A stretch of 64,000 bases of DNA from Billgrantia aerodenitrificans. GTDB taxonomy: Bacteria > Pseudomonadota > Gammaproteobacteria > Pseudomonadales > Halomonadaceae. The position numbers and the translations under genes were made by a program. Shown here piece by piece: positions 20,064 through 29,871 of this stretch (position 1 is the first letter of the stretch; each line of letters begins with the position of its first letter). Below the pieces are notes generated by a model that ran no database searches, was not told where the DNA came from, and saw nothing but the letters and a program-made list of their open reading frames with translations. The stretch spans positions 124,001 to 188,000 of the forward strand of contig NZ_JABFTV010000004.1 in the NCBI RefSeq assembly GCF_021404405.1, in the 5' to 3' direction.

Positions 20064-21182
20064 ATGGCCAGGCCCCTGGTCGCAGACATCGATCTTGACG
20101 CCCTGCGTCACAATTATGCCCTGGCTCGTGAACTGGCCGGTGAGAGCCGGGCTCTGGCGGTGATCAAGGCCGATGCCTACGGCCATGGCGCCGTGGCATG
20201 TGCCCGCGCGCTCGAGTCGCTGCCCGAAGGCAAGCGTCCGCCCGCCTTTGCCGTGGCCTGCCTAGAGGAGGCCGAGGCCTTGCGCCTGGGTGGCATCGAG
20301 TCGCCCATCGTGCTGCTCGAAGGTATTTTCGAGGCGGCGGAGCTGGCCCGCGTCGAGGCGCTCGGCCTGTGGATGGCGGTGCACAGCGAATGGCAGCTCC
20401 AGACCTTGCTGGAGCATCGTCCGGCCCGGCCGATCCCGGTCTGGGTCAAGGTCGACTCCGGCATGCACCGGTTGGGCTTTGCCCCCGGGCAGGTGGAGTC
20501 GGTGTGGCAGCGCCTGGCGGCAGCCCCCGAGTGCGCCACCGGCCTGCAGCTGATGAGCCATTTCGCCACCGCCGACGCCATCGATGCCGGCTACTTCGAG
20601 ACCCAACTGGAACGCATGCGAGACCTGGCGCAGCGCCTGGAGGCACCGCTGTGTCTGGCCAACTCCCCGGCCACCCTGGCCTGGCCGCAGTCCCATGGCA
20701 GTTGGGTTCGTCCCGGGGTCATGCTGTACGGCAGCGATCCGCTGGAACGACCCAGCGAGGCCAGCCGCCAGCTGCAGCCGGTGATGACGCTGCGCTCCGA
20801 GATCATTGCCGTGCGCGACCTGGCAGTGGGGGAGCCGGTGGGCTACGCCGGGCGATGGCGGGCGCCGCGACCATCACGCATCGCGGTGGTGGCCTGCGGC
20901 TATGGCGACGGTTACGATCGGCATGCGGTCGACGGTACGCCGGTGCTGGTGGCCGGACAGCGCACGACGATTGCCGGCAAGGTGTCGATGGACATGCTGA
21001 CGGTGGACGTGACCGACATCCCCGAGGCCGACATCGGCACCGAGGTGGTACTGTGGGGGCGCTCCCGTCATGGTGCGGTGCTCGGCGTCGATGAGGTGGC
21101 TCGCTATTGCGATACCATCAGCTATACGCTGTTGACCGGTATTCTGCCGCGAGTTCCCCGGCGCTATTCGCGGCTCGACTGA
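20064..21182 (+). CDS. alr: Alanine racemase
   Basis: PLP enzyme interconverting L- and D-alanine for peptidoglycan. The PLP lysine is in AVIKADAYGHGA (near residue 34), the acidic substrate site in VWVKVDSGMHRLG, and the second catalytic Tyr lies in the C-terminal beta domain (VACGYGDGY, KVSMDMLTVDVT). 372 residues, normal length. GGAGG lies 8 bp before the ATG. The gene is followed after 12 bp by an LpxL-type acyltransferase, probably cotranscribed. I cannot tell biosynthetic (Alr) from catabolic (DadX) use; no dadA is adjacent, which favours Alr. Confidence 0.95.
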   Translation: MARPLVADIDLDALRHNYALARELAGESRALAVIKADAYGHGAVACARALESLPEGKRPPAFAVACLEEAEALRLGGIESPIVLLEGIFEAAELARVEALGLWMAVHSEWQLQTLLEHRPARPIPVWVKVDSGMHRLGFAPGQVESVWQRLAAAPECATGLQLMSHFATADAIDAGYFETQLERMRDLAQRLEAPLCLANSPATLAWPQSHGSWVRPGVMLYGSDPLERPSEASRQLQPVMTLRSEIIAVRDLAVGEPVGYAGRWRAPRPSRIAVVACGYGDGYDRHAVDGTPVLVAGQRTTIAGKVSMDMLTVDVTDIPEADIGTEVVLWGRSRHGAVLGVDEVARYCDTISYTLLTGILPRVPRRYSRLD

Positions 21183-21194
21183 ACGGAATCCTGC

Positions 21195-22109
21195 ATGTCC
21201 AAACGCAACTGGCCCGACTCCTACGCCCATCCCCGCTTCTGGCCTGCATGGCTGGCCATCGGTGCCATGCGGGTGGGGGCCTGGCTGCCATGGCGGCTCA
21301 AGCTCGCCATCGGCAGGGCGCTCGGTCTATTGGCCTGGGCCGCAGTGCCGCGCCGTCGCCATATCGTCGACACCAACCTGAAGCTCTGTTTCCCCGAGCT
21401 TGGCGATGCCGAGCGTGCCAAGCTGGTGCGTGAGACCTTCGAGGCCAATGGCATCGGCATTCTCGAGACTGCAACGGGCTGGTGTCGCGACCCCAAGCAT
21501 CTGCGCCATCGTGTGACCTACAAGGGCCGCCATCATCTGGATGCGGCCTACGCCAAGGGCAAGGGCGTGCTGGTGGTGGGCATCCACTTCTCGACGCTGG
21601 ACCTGGGCGGTGCGCTGCACTCGCTCTACTTCCCTTCCGACGTGGTCTACCGGCCGCACAACAACCCGCTGTTCGATCGTTTCATGACCCGCGCGCGCAG
21701 TCGCATCTTCGGCGAAGCCATCGATCGCCATGACCTGCGCGGGGTAGTACGGCGCATCAAGGCCGGGCACATCGTGTGGTATTCGCCGGACCAGGATTTC
21801 GGCCGCGACGTCAGCGTGTTCGCTCCGCTTTTCGGCATCGAAGCGGCAACCATTCGCCTGACCGCCAAGATCGCGCGAATGACCGGAGCGCCGGTGGTGC
21901 CGCTAATGTTTCACCGCAACCCGGATGATCGCACCTATACCATCGAGTGCCACCCGGCGCTGGAGGATTTCCCCAGTGGCGATGAAGTGCGTGATGCCAG
22001 GCAGGTCAACGCCTTCATCGAGCGGGCGATCGGCAAGCACCCGGAGCAGTACATGTGGCTGCATCGGCGTTTCAAGACGCGCCCGGAGGGCGAGCCGGAG
22101 CTCTACTGA
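21195..22109 (+). CDS. lpxL: Lipid A biosynthesis acyltransferase, LpxL/HtrB type
   Basis: Inner-membrane enzyme that transfers a secondary acyl chain (usually lauroyl) to Kdo2-lipid IVA. The catalytic HX4D motif is HFSTLD (residues about 131-136), followed by YRPHNNPLFDRFM and SPDQDFGRDVSVFAPLFG, both typical of LpxL. An N-terminal hydrophobic segment (FWPAWLAIGAMRVGAWLP) anchors it. At 304 residues it has normal length. It follows alr closely. LpxM or LpxP activity cannot be excluded without acyl-chain data. Confidence 0.88.
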   Translation: MSKRNWPDSYAHPRFWPAWLAIGAMRVGAWLPWRLKLAIGRALGLLAWAAVPRRRHIVDTNLKLCFPELGDAERAKLVRETFEANGIGILETATGWCRDPKHLRHRVTYKGRHHLDAAYAKGKGVLVVGIHFSTLDLGGALHSLYFPSDVVYRPHNNPLFDRFMTRARSRIFGEAIDRHDLRGVVRRIKAGHIVWYSPDQDFGRDVSVFAPLFGIEAATIRLTAKIARMTGAPVVPLMFHRNPDDRTYTIECHPALEDFPSGDEVRDARQVNAFIERAIGKHPEQYMWLHRRFKTRPEGEPELY

Positions 22110-22283
22110 GCCCGGCAGGCACGAGCCGACAAGCGGCAGTTTCGTACGGTGATGTAGCAGAACCATAACAAGGCGTCACCGGTGGTAACTTGACGCTTCG
22201 GTGAGTTCACGCAAGGCTTAAAGGCACCTGATAGGGAAACTGCGCCGAAGGAAATTGGCGCTAAACGAGTCAAGGAGGTCCAT

Positions 22284-22442
22284 ATGCTCGGCAATGCCAT
22301 GCTGTTTCTGATCATCGCCATCATTGCGGGGGTGCTGGGTTTCACCGGCATCGCCGGTGCGGCGACGACCATCGCTCAGATCCTGTTCTTCCTGTTCATC
22401 GTGTTGTTCATCGTCTCGCTGATCACCGGGCGAAAACCGTAG
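22284..22442 (+). CDS. DUF1328 small membrane protein (YtjA type)
   Basis: A 52-residue protein with two hydrophobic helices ([20 protein letters not shown] and [20 protein letters not shown]) joined by a Gly/Ala-rich turn, and a Lys/Pro end: the DUF1328 pattern. Function is unknown; family members often respond to envelope or osmotic stress. A strong AAGGAGGT lies 6 bp before ATG 22284. It stands alone, after a 174-bp gap and before a strong terminator. Confidence 0.88.
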   Translation: MLGNAMLFLIIAIIAGVLGFTGIAGAATTIAQILFFLFIVLFIVSLITGRKP

Positions 22443-22456
22443 CCTTGCCATCTTGG

Positions 22457-22499
22457 CAAACGCAACGAGGCCCCGCATGGCGGGGCCTCGTTGCGTTTG
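22457..22499. terminator. Bidirectional terminator, 20-bp perfect stem
   Basis: A 43-bp perfect inverted repeat: 20-bp arms (beginning CAAACGCAACGAGGCCCCGC) around an ATG loop. The outer end of the stem provides a short A/T-rich tail on both strands, and the element lies between two convergent genes (the DUF1328 gene and ettA), so it likely terminates both. Confidence 0.9.
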
Positions 22500-22514
22500 T
22501 GGCATCCGGCGAGA

Positions 22515-24176
<1,662 letters not shown>

Positions 24177-24262
24177 GGAATTCCACTGGAGTTGAGGGGT
24201 TCAGTGGCCACGATGATAGTGGTCGGGCAGGGCAAAGGCCAGTGTCGCTGCGATGGGGGTGT

Positions 24263-24472
24263 CTACTCTTCTTCTTCCTCGTCGAGCAGCATCCAGTCGT
24301 CTTCGATGACGCGCTTGAGGCGGCGCTCTTCCAACAGGGCCTCGACGCGGCGTCGGGCACGCAGGGTATCGGCACGGCTGGAGGCGCGAGGACGCACATA
24401 GTCGTCGTCGTTCACCGCTTCGAGGAAGTCGTCGTCGTCGTGAGTGTCGTTGACAAGGGGTTCATGGCTCAT
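24263..24472 (-). CDS. Small acidic PA3496-family protein
   Basis: A 69-residue protein with an Asp-rich start (NDTHDDDDFLEAVNDDDYV), a basic helix (RADTLRARRRVEALLEERRLKRVIEDDW) and a Glu-only C-terminal tail (LLDEEEEE). The layout matches the PA3496 family of Pseudomonas-type bacteria, annotated as putative envelope integrity proteins without known mechanism. ATG 24472 is chosen because GGGAGG lies just upstream and conservation-like sequence starts there; a start 111 bp further up gives a non-family Arg/Ser-rich extension. It lies between ettA and the LOV gene on the same strand. Confidence 0.75.
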   Translation of the reverse strand: MSHEPLVNDTHDDDDFLEAVNDDDYVRPRASSRADTLRARRRVEALLEERRLKRVIEDDWMLLDEEEEE

Positions 24473-24654
24473 GCGAAGTCCTCCCATGGCCCAGTGTCGA
24501 CCGCGCTGCGATCGACGTATCGCACATCCGCTTCGCGTCCGAAGCGACGGACCTGAAGCGCCATCGGTGCCAAAGATCGGCACCTGACGGCTATATATAT
24601 CCGGAAGGAGCCGAGAGCAAGCTTAATCGCGATTTTTTTCTTTGCGCCTGCAGG

Positions 24655-25089
24655 TTACGAGAGGCCGTGCTCGGCCTTGATTCGTTCCAACTCCCGCTGC
24701 GCCTCGACGCGCTCCGTGACGTCCTTCTGTACACCGATGTAGTAGGTCAGGTTGTCGTCGGCATCGTAGACGGGGGTGATCGACAGCTCGTTCCAGAACA
24801 GGGTGCCGTCCTTGCGGTAGTTGCGCAGCACCTCCCGGCACGGCCGGCCCTCGGCCAGCGCTTTGCGGATGTTGTCCAGCGCCGGCTGGTCGCGGTCGTC
24901 GTTCTGCAGGAAGCGGCAGTCCTGGTACAGGATCTCGTCCGCGCTGTAGCCGGTGAGCCGCTCGAAGCCCTTGTTGACGTAAATGAGAATGTTCTCGTCA
25001 CCTTCCTGTTCGGCGACCACGATGCCGTCCTCGGAGGCGTCGACGATTCGCTCGAGCAGTTCGGGGCTGATCAATGGGGTTCGTTTCAT
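24655..25089 (-). CDS. Short LOV blue-light photoreceptor (PAS domain only)
   Basis: A 144-residue protein made almost entirely of one LOV-type PAS domain. The flavin-adduct cysteine is in YQDCRFLQNDDRDQPAL (variant of the canonical NCRFLQ motif), followed by LRNYRKDGTLFWNELSITPV and YYIGVQKDVTERVEAQREL. Flanking N- and C-terminal helices complete it, with no kinase, HTH or GGDEF output. This layout closely resembles the short LOV proteins of Pseudomonas putida (PpSB1-LOV). ATG 25089 is preferred over ATG 25098, whose AGGA is too close. Function beyond blue-light sensing via FMN is unknown. Confidence 0.88.
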   Translation of the reverse strand: MKRTPLISPELLERIVDASEDGIVVAEQEGDENILIYVNKGFERLTGYSADEILYQDCRFLQNDDRDQPALDNIRKALAEGRPCREVLRNYRKDGTLFWNELSITPVYDADDNLTYYIGVQKDVTERVEAQRELERIKAEHGLS

Positions 25090-25198
25090 TCCAGGCATTC
25101 CTGTCTCGGGCTTGGCGGTTACCGATCGTGTCTATTACCAAATGTCACTATGCTACACCATGGCCAGCCGGCGCCAGATTGACAACGTCTACTGAACT

Positions 25199-26512
25199 TT
25201 ACTCGACATCCGGCAGGCGTGCAGCGGAGGTGGCGGCTCCCAGCGCCATCACGGCCAGTACCACCAGCAGCCAGTCGGTACCCAGCCACTGGGCCAGCAC
25301 ACCCGTCATGCCACCGACAAAAAGCATCAGCACACCGGTGATGGTATTGGAAAGCGCGACGTAGAGTGCCCGTTTGTCCTGGCCTGCCATGTCGACCAGG
25401 TAGGTCTTGCGGCCCAGGCGCACCCCGGCGTGGACGACGACAAGCAGAGCATAAACCAGGGCATAGGGCCATACCTGGGTGGTCCACTCTCCCGGCAGCC
25501 AGGCGATGCCGGCGCCGAGCAGACAGCAGGCCGCAGCGCCCAGGCCGGTGTCGCGCAGCACGCTGCGACTGGAGGTGTCGGAGCGCTTGCCCCACACCGG
25601 GCTTGCCAGCATGCCGGCGAGGCCCGAGACCACGATCAGCAGGCCCAGCCCGCCAAGCTCGGCGCCGCTCTGCTGCTGACCGAGCAACGCTACATAGGGC
25701 AGTGCCAGGGCGCTGGCCAGCAGCAGCGCACGTGAGATATTGAAGTGCAGGAAGTTGCGGTCCTCACGCATCAGATGCAGCCCCAGTTTGATGCTGCTCC
25801 AGGCGTTCTCGCCGCCCTCCACGGCGCCCGGCACCTCGGCGATGCGGGCCGCGCACAGGGCATTGACGGCCCAGCCCAGCGCGGCGACGCCTAGCAGTGC
25901 CGCCAGGGCCAGTTCGCCGGGGCGATCTTCGAACAGCATCAACACGCCGCCGGCAGCCAGGGTGACGGCCCCGGCCACGCTGCCGCTCCAGCCCAGCAGG
26001 TTGCCGCGGCGCTGCTTGGCGATGGTCTTGCCCAGCACGTCCTTGGTGGCGATGGACGAGAGCCCGCGGGCCAGCGAAAGTGCCACCAGCGTGATCAGTA
26101 CCAGGGCGCCGCCGAGCCCGCCCTGGCCGAACAGGGCGAGCAGCGCGAGTGTCACCGCCGCCAAGGCCTGGAGGCAGCCGCCGACGACCCAGGCCCACTT
26201 GCGCTGCGGCTTGAGACGAATGAAGCCGGCGACGAACAGCTGCGGCAGCAGGGCCCCCGCTTCGCGGATCGGCACCAGCAGCCCGACCATCCACAGCGGG
26301 GCGCCGATCACGCCGAGCAGCCAGGGTAGCACCAGGCGGGCGCTGGAGAGTTCGTCTGCCAGCTTGTTGCCCAAGGAGGCGAACAGGTGCAGGAAAAAAT
26401 TGCGTGGCTGCTCGTCGCAGGCCTCGTCGGCGATGTCCTTGCACATGCGGCTGTCTTCATCGCCCGTCAACCACTCGTACAGTCGCGACTGGCTGATCTC
26501 GCGCTCGCTCAT
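25199..26512 (-). CDS. MFS transporter with cytosolic N-terminal extension
   Basis: Predicted major facilitator superfamily permease of 437 residues, substrate unknown. About the first 60 residues are polar (MSEREISQSRLYEWLTGDED), then roughly eleven to twelve hydrophobic helices follow, starting near LVLPWLLGVIGAPLWMVGLL. The loop SPVWGKRSDTSSRSVLRDTG resembles the MFS central and cytoplasmic loop motifs. ATG 26512 is chosen because GAGGAG sits 7 bp upstream. It is divergent from the SelW-like gene with only 55 bp between starts, and is upstream of the LOV gene on the same strand. Confidence 0.8.
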   Translation of the reverse strand: MSEREISQSRLYEWLTGDEDSRMCKDIADEACDEQPRNFFLHLFASLGNKLADELSSARLVLPWLLGVIGAPLWMVGLLVPIREAGALLPQLFVAGFIRLKPQRKWAWVVGGCLQALAAVTLALLALFGQGGLGGALVLITLVALSLARGLSSIATKDVLGKTIAKQRRGNLLGWSGSVAGAVTLAAGGVLMLFEDRPGELALAALLGVAALGWAVNALCAARIAEVPGAVEGGENAWSSIKLGLHLMREDRNFLHFNISRALLLASALALPYVALLGQQQSGAELGGLGLLIVVSGLAGMLASPVWGKRSDTSSRSVLRDTGLGAAACCLLGAGIAWLPGEWTTQVWPYALVYALLVVVHAGVRLGRKTYLVDMAGQDKRALYVALSNTITGVLMLFVGGMTGVLAQWLGTDWLLVVLAVMALGAATSAARLPDVE

Positions 26513-26567
26513 TCCGGCTCCTCGGCTGCTATCATTCCGGTTCCATTGTTGCGACAGGGTGGTCCGC

Positions 26568-26837
26568 ATGTCACGCATCCGCATCCATTACTGCACCCAG
26601 TGTCAGTGGCTGCTGCGCAGCGCCTGGCTGGCCCAGGAGCTGCTCTCCACCTTTGGCGAGGAGCTGGAAGAGGTCGCCCTTGTGCCCTCCCACGGGGGCT
26701 ATTTCGAGATCTTCTTTGATGACGAGTCGCTTTGGGAGCGCAAGCGCGACGGCGGCTTCCCCGACAGCAAGCAGCTCAAGCAGCGGGTACGCGACAGACT
26801 CGACCCCGGGCGGGACCTGGGGCATATCGATAGATGA
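26568..26837 (+). CDS. SelT/SelW/SelH (Rdx) family protein
   Basis: An 89-residue thioredoxin-like redox protein of the Rdx family. The N-terminal redox motif is YCTQCQW (CxxC, residues 9-12), with Cys where eukaryotic SelW has selenocysteine, and the second strand segment SHGGYFEIFFDDESLWERK is family-typical. The role in bacteria is unknown. It overlaps the following EamA gene by 4 bp (ATGA), so the two are translationally coupled. No in-frame UGA or SECIS-like requirement is seen. Confidence 0.88.
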   Translation: MSRIRIHYCTQCQWLLRSAWLAQELLSTFGEELEEVALVPSHGGYFEIFFDDESLWERKRDGGFPDSKQLKQRVRDRLDPGRDLGHIDR

Positions 26838-27757
26838 AAACCATGGCCAGTGCGGCAATGCCGAATCAGGACCGCCAGGCGATTCTGTTCGGCCTGGGCG
26901 CCGTGGCGCTGTGGTCGACGGTGGCCACCGCCTTCAAGGTGGCGCTGGGCTACATGTCGCCGCTGGAGCTGATGTGGCTGGCATCTGCAGTGTCGTGGTT
27001 GCTGATGGGCGTGCTGGTGATGCGTCAGGGGCTGCTCGGCCAGGCCCTGCGCCGCGGCTGGCGCACCGCCGCCTGGGCCGGGTTGATGAACCCGGTGGCC
27101 TACTATCTGGTGCTGTTCGGTGCCTATGCCCGCCTGCCGGGCCAGGAGGCCATGGCGCTCAACTACACCTGGGCGTTGGCCATGGCCTTTCTCGCCGTAC
27201 CCATCCTCGGCCAGCGGCTGACCCGCACCGACGTGGCGGCAGGGCTGATAGCCTATGCTGGGGTGTGGGTGATCGCCACGCGAGGGCAGGTGCTCGACGT
27301 GGCCTTTGCCGATCCGCTGGGCGTGGGGCTGGCGCTGGGCTCGACGCTGTTGTGGGCGCTTTACTGGCTGCTCAACGTGCGCGACGCCCGCCCACCGCTG
27401 GTGGCCCAGTGGCAGAACTTCAGCGTCGGCCTGCCGGTGCTCACGCTGCTGATGCTGCTGGGGCCCGGCTTCACCTGGCACGGCTGGGCGGCGCTGGGCG
27501 CCGGGGTCTACGTCGGCCTGTTCGAGATGGGCATCGCCTTCGTGCTGTGGCAGCTGGCCATGCATCGGGTGTCGCGTACGGCGCGGGTCTCCAACCTGAT
27601 CTTCCTGTCGCCGCCGGTCTCTCTGCTGCTGCTCTATTTGGTGGTGGGCGAGCCGATCCTGCTCTCCACTCTGGTCGGGCTGGTGCTGATCCTTGGTGGC
27701 CTGGGGTTACAGCAATGGCAGAAGGCACCGCGGGCAGCGGCTCAGGAGAGCAGCTGA
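26834..27757 (+). CDS. EamA-family (DMT) transporter
   Basis: Inner-membrane drug/metabolite transporter superfamily protein of 307 residues with ten hydrophobic segments forming two EamA repeats (about residues 15-145 and 155-295). Repeat landmarks are LFGLGAVALWSTVATAFKVA, ALNYTWALAMAFLAVPILGQ and the second-half VYVGLFEMGIAFVLWQLAM. Likely an exporter of a metabolite or amino acid; the substrate is not predictable. It is coupled to the SelW-like gene by overlap and its 3' end overlaps the convergent ParE-type toxin gene by 16 bp. Confidence 0.85.
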   Translation: MKTMASAAMPNQDRQAILFGLGAVALWSTVATAFKVALGYMSPLELMWLASAVSWLLMGVLVMRQGLLGQALRRGWRTAAWAGLMNPVAYYLVLFGAYARLPGQEAMALNYTWALAMAFLAVPILGQRLTRTDVAAGLIAYAGVWVIATRGQVLDVAFADPLGVGLALGSTLLWALYWLLNVRDARPPLVAQWQNFSVGLPVLTLLMLLGPGFTWHGWAALGAGVYVGLFEMGIAFVLWQLAMHRVSRTARVSNLIFLSPPVSLLLLYLVVGEPILLSTLVGLVLILGGLGLQQWQKAPRAAAQESS

Positions 27758-28089
27758 TATTCGAACAGCAGTTGCTTGAAGTCCTGGCGCTGATGGGCGA
27801 AGAGATAGACTGACACCTGCTCCTGCTCGGGCCAGAAGCGATAGATGACCCGGTAGCCGTCGATCAGCAGCTCACGGTAGTGGCCGATGCCCAGCTCCAG
27901 GGCCAGGCAGCAGACAGGATAGGTATGGGGATGGGTCGAGAGCCGTTCGAGACAGGTCGTGACGAGGTTTCGTGAAATTGTCTCGACACGCGGCAACGGG
28001 AGCTCGAGTTTGTCGAGCAGGAAGTTCTCGCAGGTTTCCAGGCTGAGTTCTGCCGTGGCTTCGAAGACCACTCGCAGCGGCGTTGTCAT
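27742..28089 (-). CDS. ParE/RelE-superfamily toxin
   Basis: A 115-residue toxin-fold protein. The C-terminal region ELLIDGYRVIYRFWPEQEQV followed by VYLFAHQRQDF is the ParE/RelE barrel core. It overlaps the antitoxin gene upstream by 4 bp. ParE (gyrase poison) or RelE (mRNA endonuclease) activity cannot be assigned by inspection; the chain is longer than most of either and has an N-terminal helical pair. Its 3' end runs into the convergent EamA gene. Confidence 0.82.
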   Translation of the reverse strand: MTTPLRVVFEATAELSLETCENFLLDKLELPLPRVETISRNLVTTCLERLSTHPHTYPVCCLALELGIGHYRELLIDGYRVIYRFWPEQEQVSVYLFAHQRQDFKQLLFEYQLLS

Positions 28090-28349
28090 AATGATTCGCC
28101 ACGGCGTGCCTCGTGCCTGGTCTCGAGCCGCGCCATGAACTCCTCGGCGCTCATGGTCTTGCCTTCCTCACGGCTCTTCTCGCCCAGGCTCAGCAGCTTG
28201 AGCAAGGCAATAGCCTGCTCGCGGCGCTCGTGGGCGGCGTAGGACTCCACCACGTAGGTAGGCTTGCCCTTTTGCGTGATGACCAAGGGCTCCTCCACGT
28301 CGAGTGTGGCCGCATTCTGCTTGAGGTAGCTGATGGTCTCGGTGCGCAT
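28086..28349 (-). CDS. Phd/YefM-family antitoxin
   Basis: An 87-residue antitoxin and probable autorepressor. The N-terminal half has the Phd/YefM pattern: TISYLKQNAATLD, then EEPLVITQKGKPTYVVESY, a DNA-binding dimer strand-helix layout. The C-terminal half (EEGKTMSAEEFMARLETRHE) would be the toxin-neutralising segment. ATG 28349 has AGGAG 8 bp upstream. It is the first gene of a two-gene operon with the ParE-type toxin. Confidence 0.87.
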   Translation of the reverse strand: MRTETISYLKQNAATLDVEEPLVITQKGKPTYVVESYAAHERREQAIALLKLLSLGEKSREEGKTMSAEEFMARLETRHEARRGESL

Positions 28350-28415
28350 GAGTGCACTCCTGATAACATGATGGTGGTCCAAGAATAGTCCGCAAATGGA
28401 CCGCCGGCTAGTCGC

Positions 28416-29120
28416 TCATTCCGCTGCCACTTCGGCCAGCTGCACGCCGTTGTTTTCCAGCATCGGTTCGAGGGCGGGCCAGACGTTGTCGAGTATGATG
28501 GGTTGGGCCTCGGCGGTGGGGTGGATGCCGTCGCTCTGCATCAGGCCATCTTCCAGCGCCACGCCTTCCAGCAGGAAAGGCACCAGTGGGGTATCGTAGG
28601 TATCGGCCAGACGGCTGAAGACGTCGGTGAAGGCGCGGCGGTAGGCCTGCCCGTAGTTGGGCGGAATGTCGATGCCGAGCAGCAGCACTTCGGCGCCGGC
28701 GGCCTGGCTGGCCTCGATCATGCCGGCCAGATTGGCCTCCATCTGGGTCGGCGGCAGGCCGCGCAGACCGTCGTTGCCGCCCAGCTCGAGCAGAACGATG
28801 TCCGGGTCGTGCTGTCCGAGTAGCTCGGGGAGCCGGCTGGCACCGCCGCCGCTGGTCTCTCCGCTGATGCTGGCATTGACGACCCGCGCGCTGCCGTCGA
28901 GCCGCTCCTCGAGCAGGGTGACCCAGCCGGCCTCCTGCTCGAAGCCATAGGCTGTGCTCAGGCTGTCACCTATTACCAGCAGGACCGGACGCTCGGCTGC
29001 CAGGGCCGGAGCAGTGACCAGTGCCAGGGCGAACAGCGCGCTACCGGCAAGGCCAGCGCCGCAGGAACGCCAGCGCGCCAGCCAGACGCCTACCAGACCA
29101 AAGGGAAAGACTTTCACCAT
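28416..29120 (-). CDS. tesA: TesA-type SGNH esterase/lysophospholipase
   Basis: Periplasmic multifunctional esterase (thioesterase I, protease I, lysophospholipase L1 family). An N-terminal signal segment (about residues 1-40, LAGSALFALALVTAPALA) is followed by the SGNH blocks: catalytic Ser in VIGDSLSTAYG, Gly in SISGETSGGG, Asn in ELGGNDGLRG, and Asp/His in SDGIHPTAE. 234 residues. AAGGAG lies 6 bp upstream of ATG 29120. Its start codon overlaps the start codon of the divergent ybbA-like gene by 2 nt. tesA divergent from ybbA-ybbP is also the E. coli arrangement. Confidence 0.93.
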   Translation of the reverse strand: MVKVFPFGLVGVWLARWRSCGAGLAGSALFALALVTAPALAAERPVLLVIGDSLSTAYGFEQEAGWVTLLEERLDGSARVVNASISGETSGGGASRLPELLGQHDPDIVLLELGGNDGLRGLPPTQMEANLAGMIEASQAAGAEVLLLGIDIPPNYGQAYRRAFTDVFSRLADTYDTPLVPFLLEGVALEDGLMQSDGIHPTAEAQPIILDNVWPALEPMLENNGVQLAEVAAE

Positions 29121-29871
29121 GACCGACTCCTTGACTCGAGATGCTGTTTCGCTTGCCGCCGCTTCCGGGCGTGACGCCAAACCGATTCTACATGCTCGTC
29201 AGCTGAGCAAGCAGGTGACGAGTGGCGAACGGCGGCTCACCATTCTGAGTGGTCTGGAGCTCGAAGTGTTCCCCGGCGAGAGCGTGGCGATCCTCGGCCA
29301 GAGTGGCGCAGGCAAGTCGACCCTGCTTGGCCTGCTGGCGGGGTTGGACGAGCCGAGCGGCGGCGAGCTCGAACTATTCGGCGAGACGCTCGGCAAGCTC
29401 GATGAAGATGGCCGCGCCCGGCTGCGTGCCGGCCGGGTCGGCTTCGTGTTCCAGAACTTCCAGCTGCTGCCGACCTTGACGGCGCTGGAGAACGTGCTGC
29501 TGCCATTGGAGCTCTCGCCGCTTCCCGACGCCGGGGCCCGGGCCCGCGATTGGCTCACCCGCGTCGGTCTGGGTGAGCGCATGGAGCATCTGCCCAAGCA
29601 GCTTTCCGGCGGCGAACAGCAGCGGGTTGCGCTGGCCCGGGCCTTTGTCACCGGCGCCGAGCTGGTGTTCGCCGACGAACCCACGGGCAACCTGGATCAA
29701 GCCACCGGGGCGCGCATCATCGACCTGCTGTTCCAGCTCAACCGCGAAGCCGGCACCACCCTGGTACTGGTGACTCACGACCATGCGCTGGCGGCGCGCT
29801 GCGATCGTAGCCTGCGTCTGGAGGAGGGGCAGCTGATCGAACTATTGCGCGATGAAGAGGTGGGCGCATGA
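29119..29871 (+). CDS. ybbA: ABC exporter ATPase, YbbA/LolD type
   Basis: Cytoplasmic ATP-binding subunit partnering the FtsX-type permease that follows. Walker A is GQSGAGKST, the signature LSGGEQQRVALARAF and Walker B ELVFADEPTGNLD, as in the MacB/LolD/YbbA group. 250 residues. ATG 29119 lies 2 nt into the tesA start codon on the other strand; the frame is open further upstream, but that part is antisense to the tesA signal peptide and rich in Arg/Pro/Ser. The ATGA overlap with ybbP indicates coupling. The substrate is unknown; MacB-like mechanotransmission is more likely than classic transport. Confidence 0.9.
   Translation: MTDSLTRDAVSLAAASGRDAKPILHARQLSKQVTSGERRLTILSGLELEVFPGESVAILGQSGAGKSTLLGLLAGLDEPSGGELELFGETLGKLDEDGRARLRAGRVGFVFQNFQLLPTLTALENVLLPLELSPLPDAGARARDWLTRVGLGERMEHLPKQLSGGEQQRVALARAFVTGAELVFADEPTGNLDQATGARIIDLLFQLNREAGTTLVLVTHDHALAARCDRSLRLEEGQLIELLRDEEVGA

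Noticed and set aside
24566..24584. Terminator hairpin GGTGCC/GGCACC between the LOV and PA3496-like genes
   Set aside because: Only a 6-bp stem and no T-tract on the minus-strand transcript.
28954..29118. Longer N-terminus for the YbbA-like ATPase
   Set aside because: The added 55 residues are antisense to the tesA signal peptide, rich in Arg/Pro/Ser, and unlike any YbbA N-terminus.
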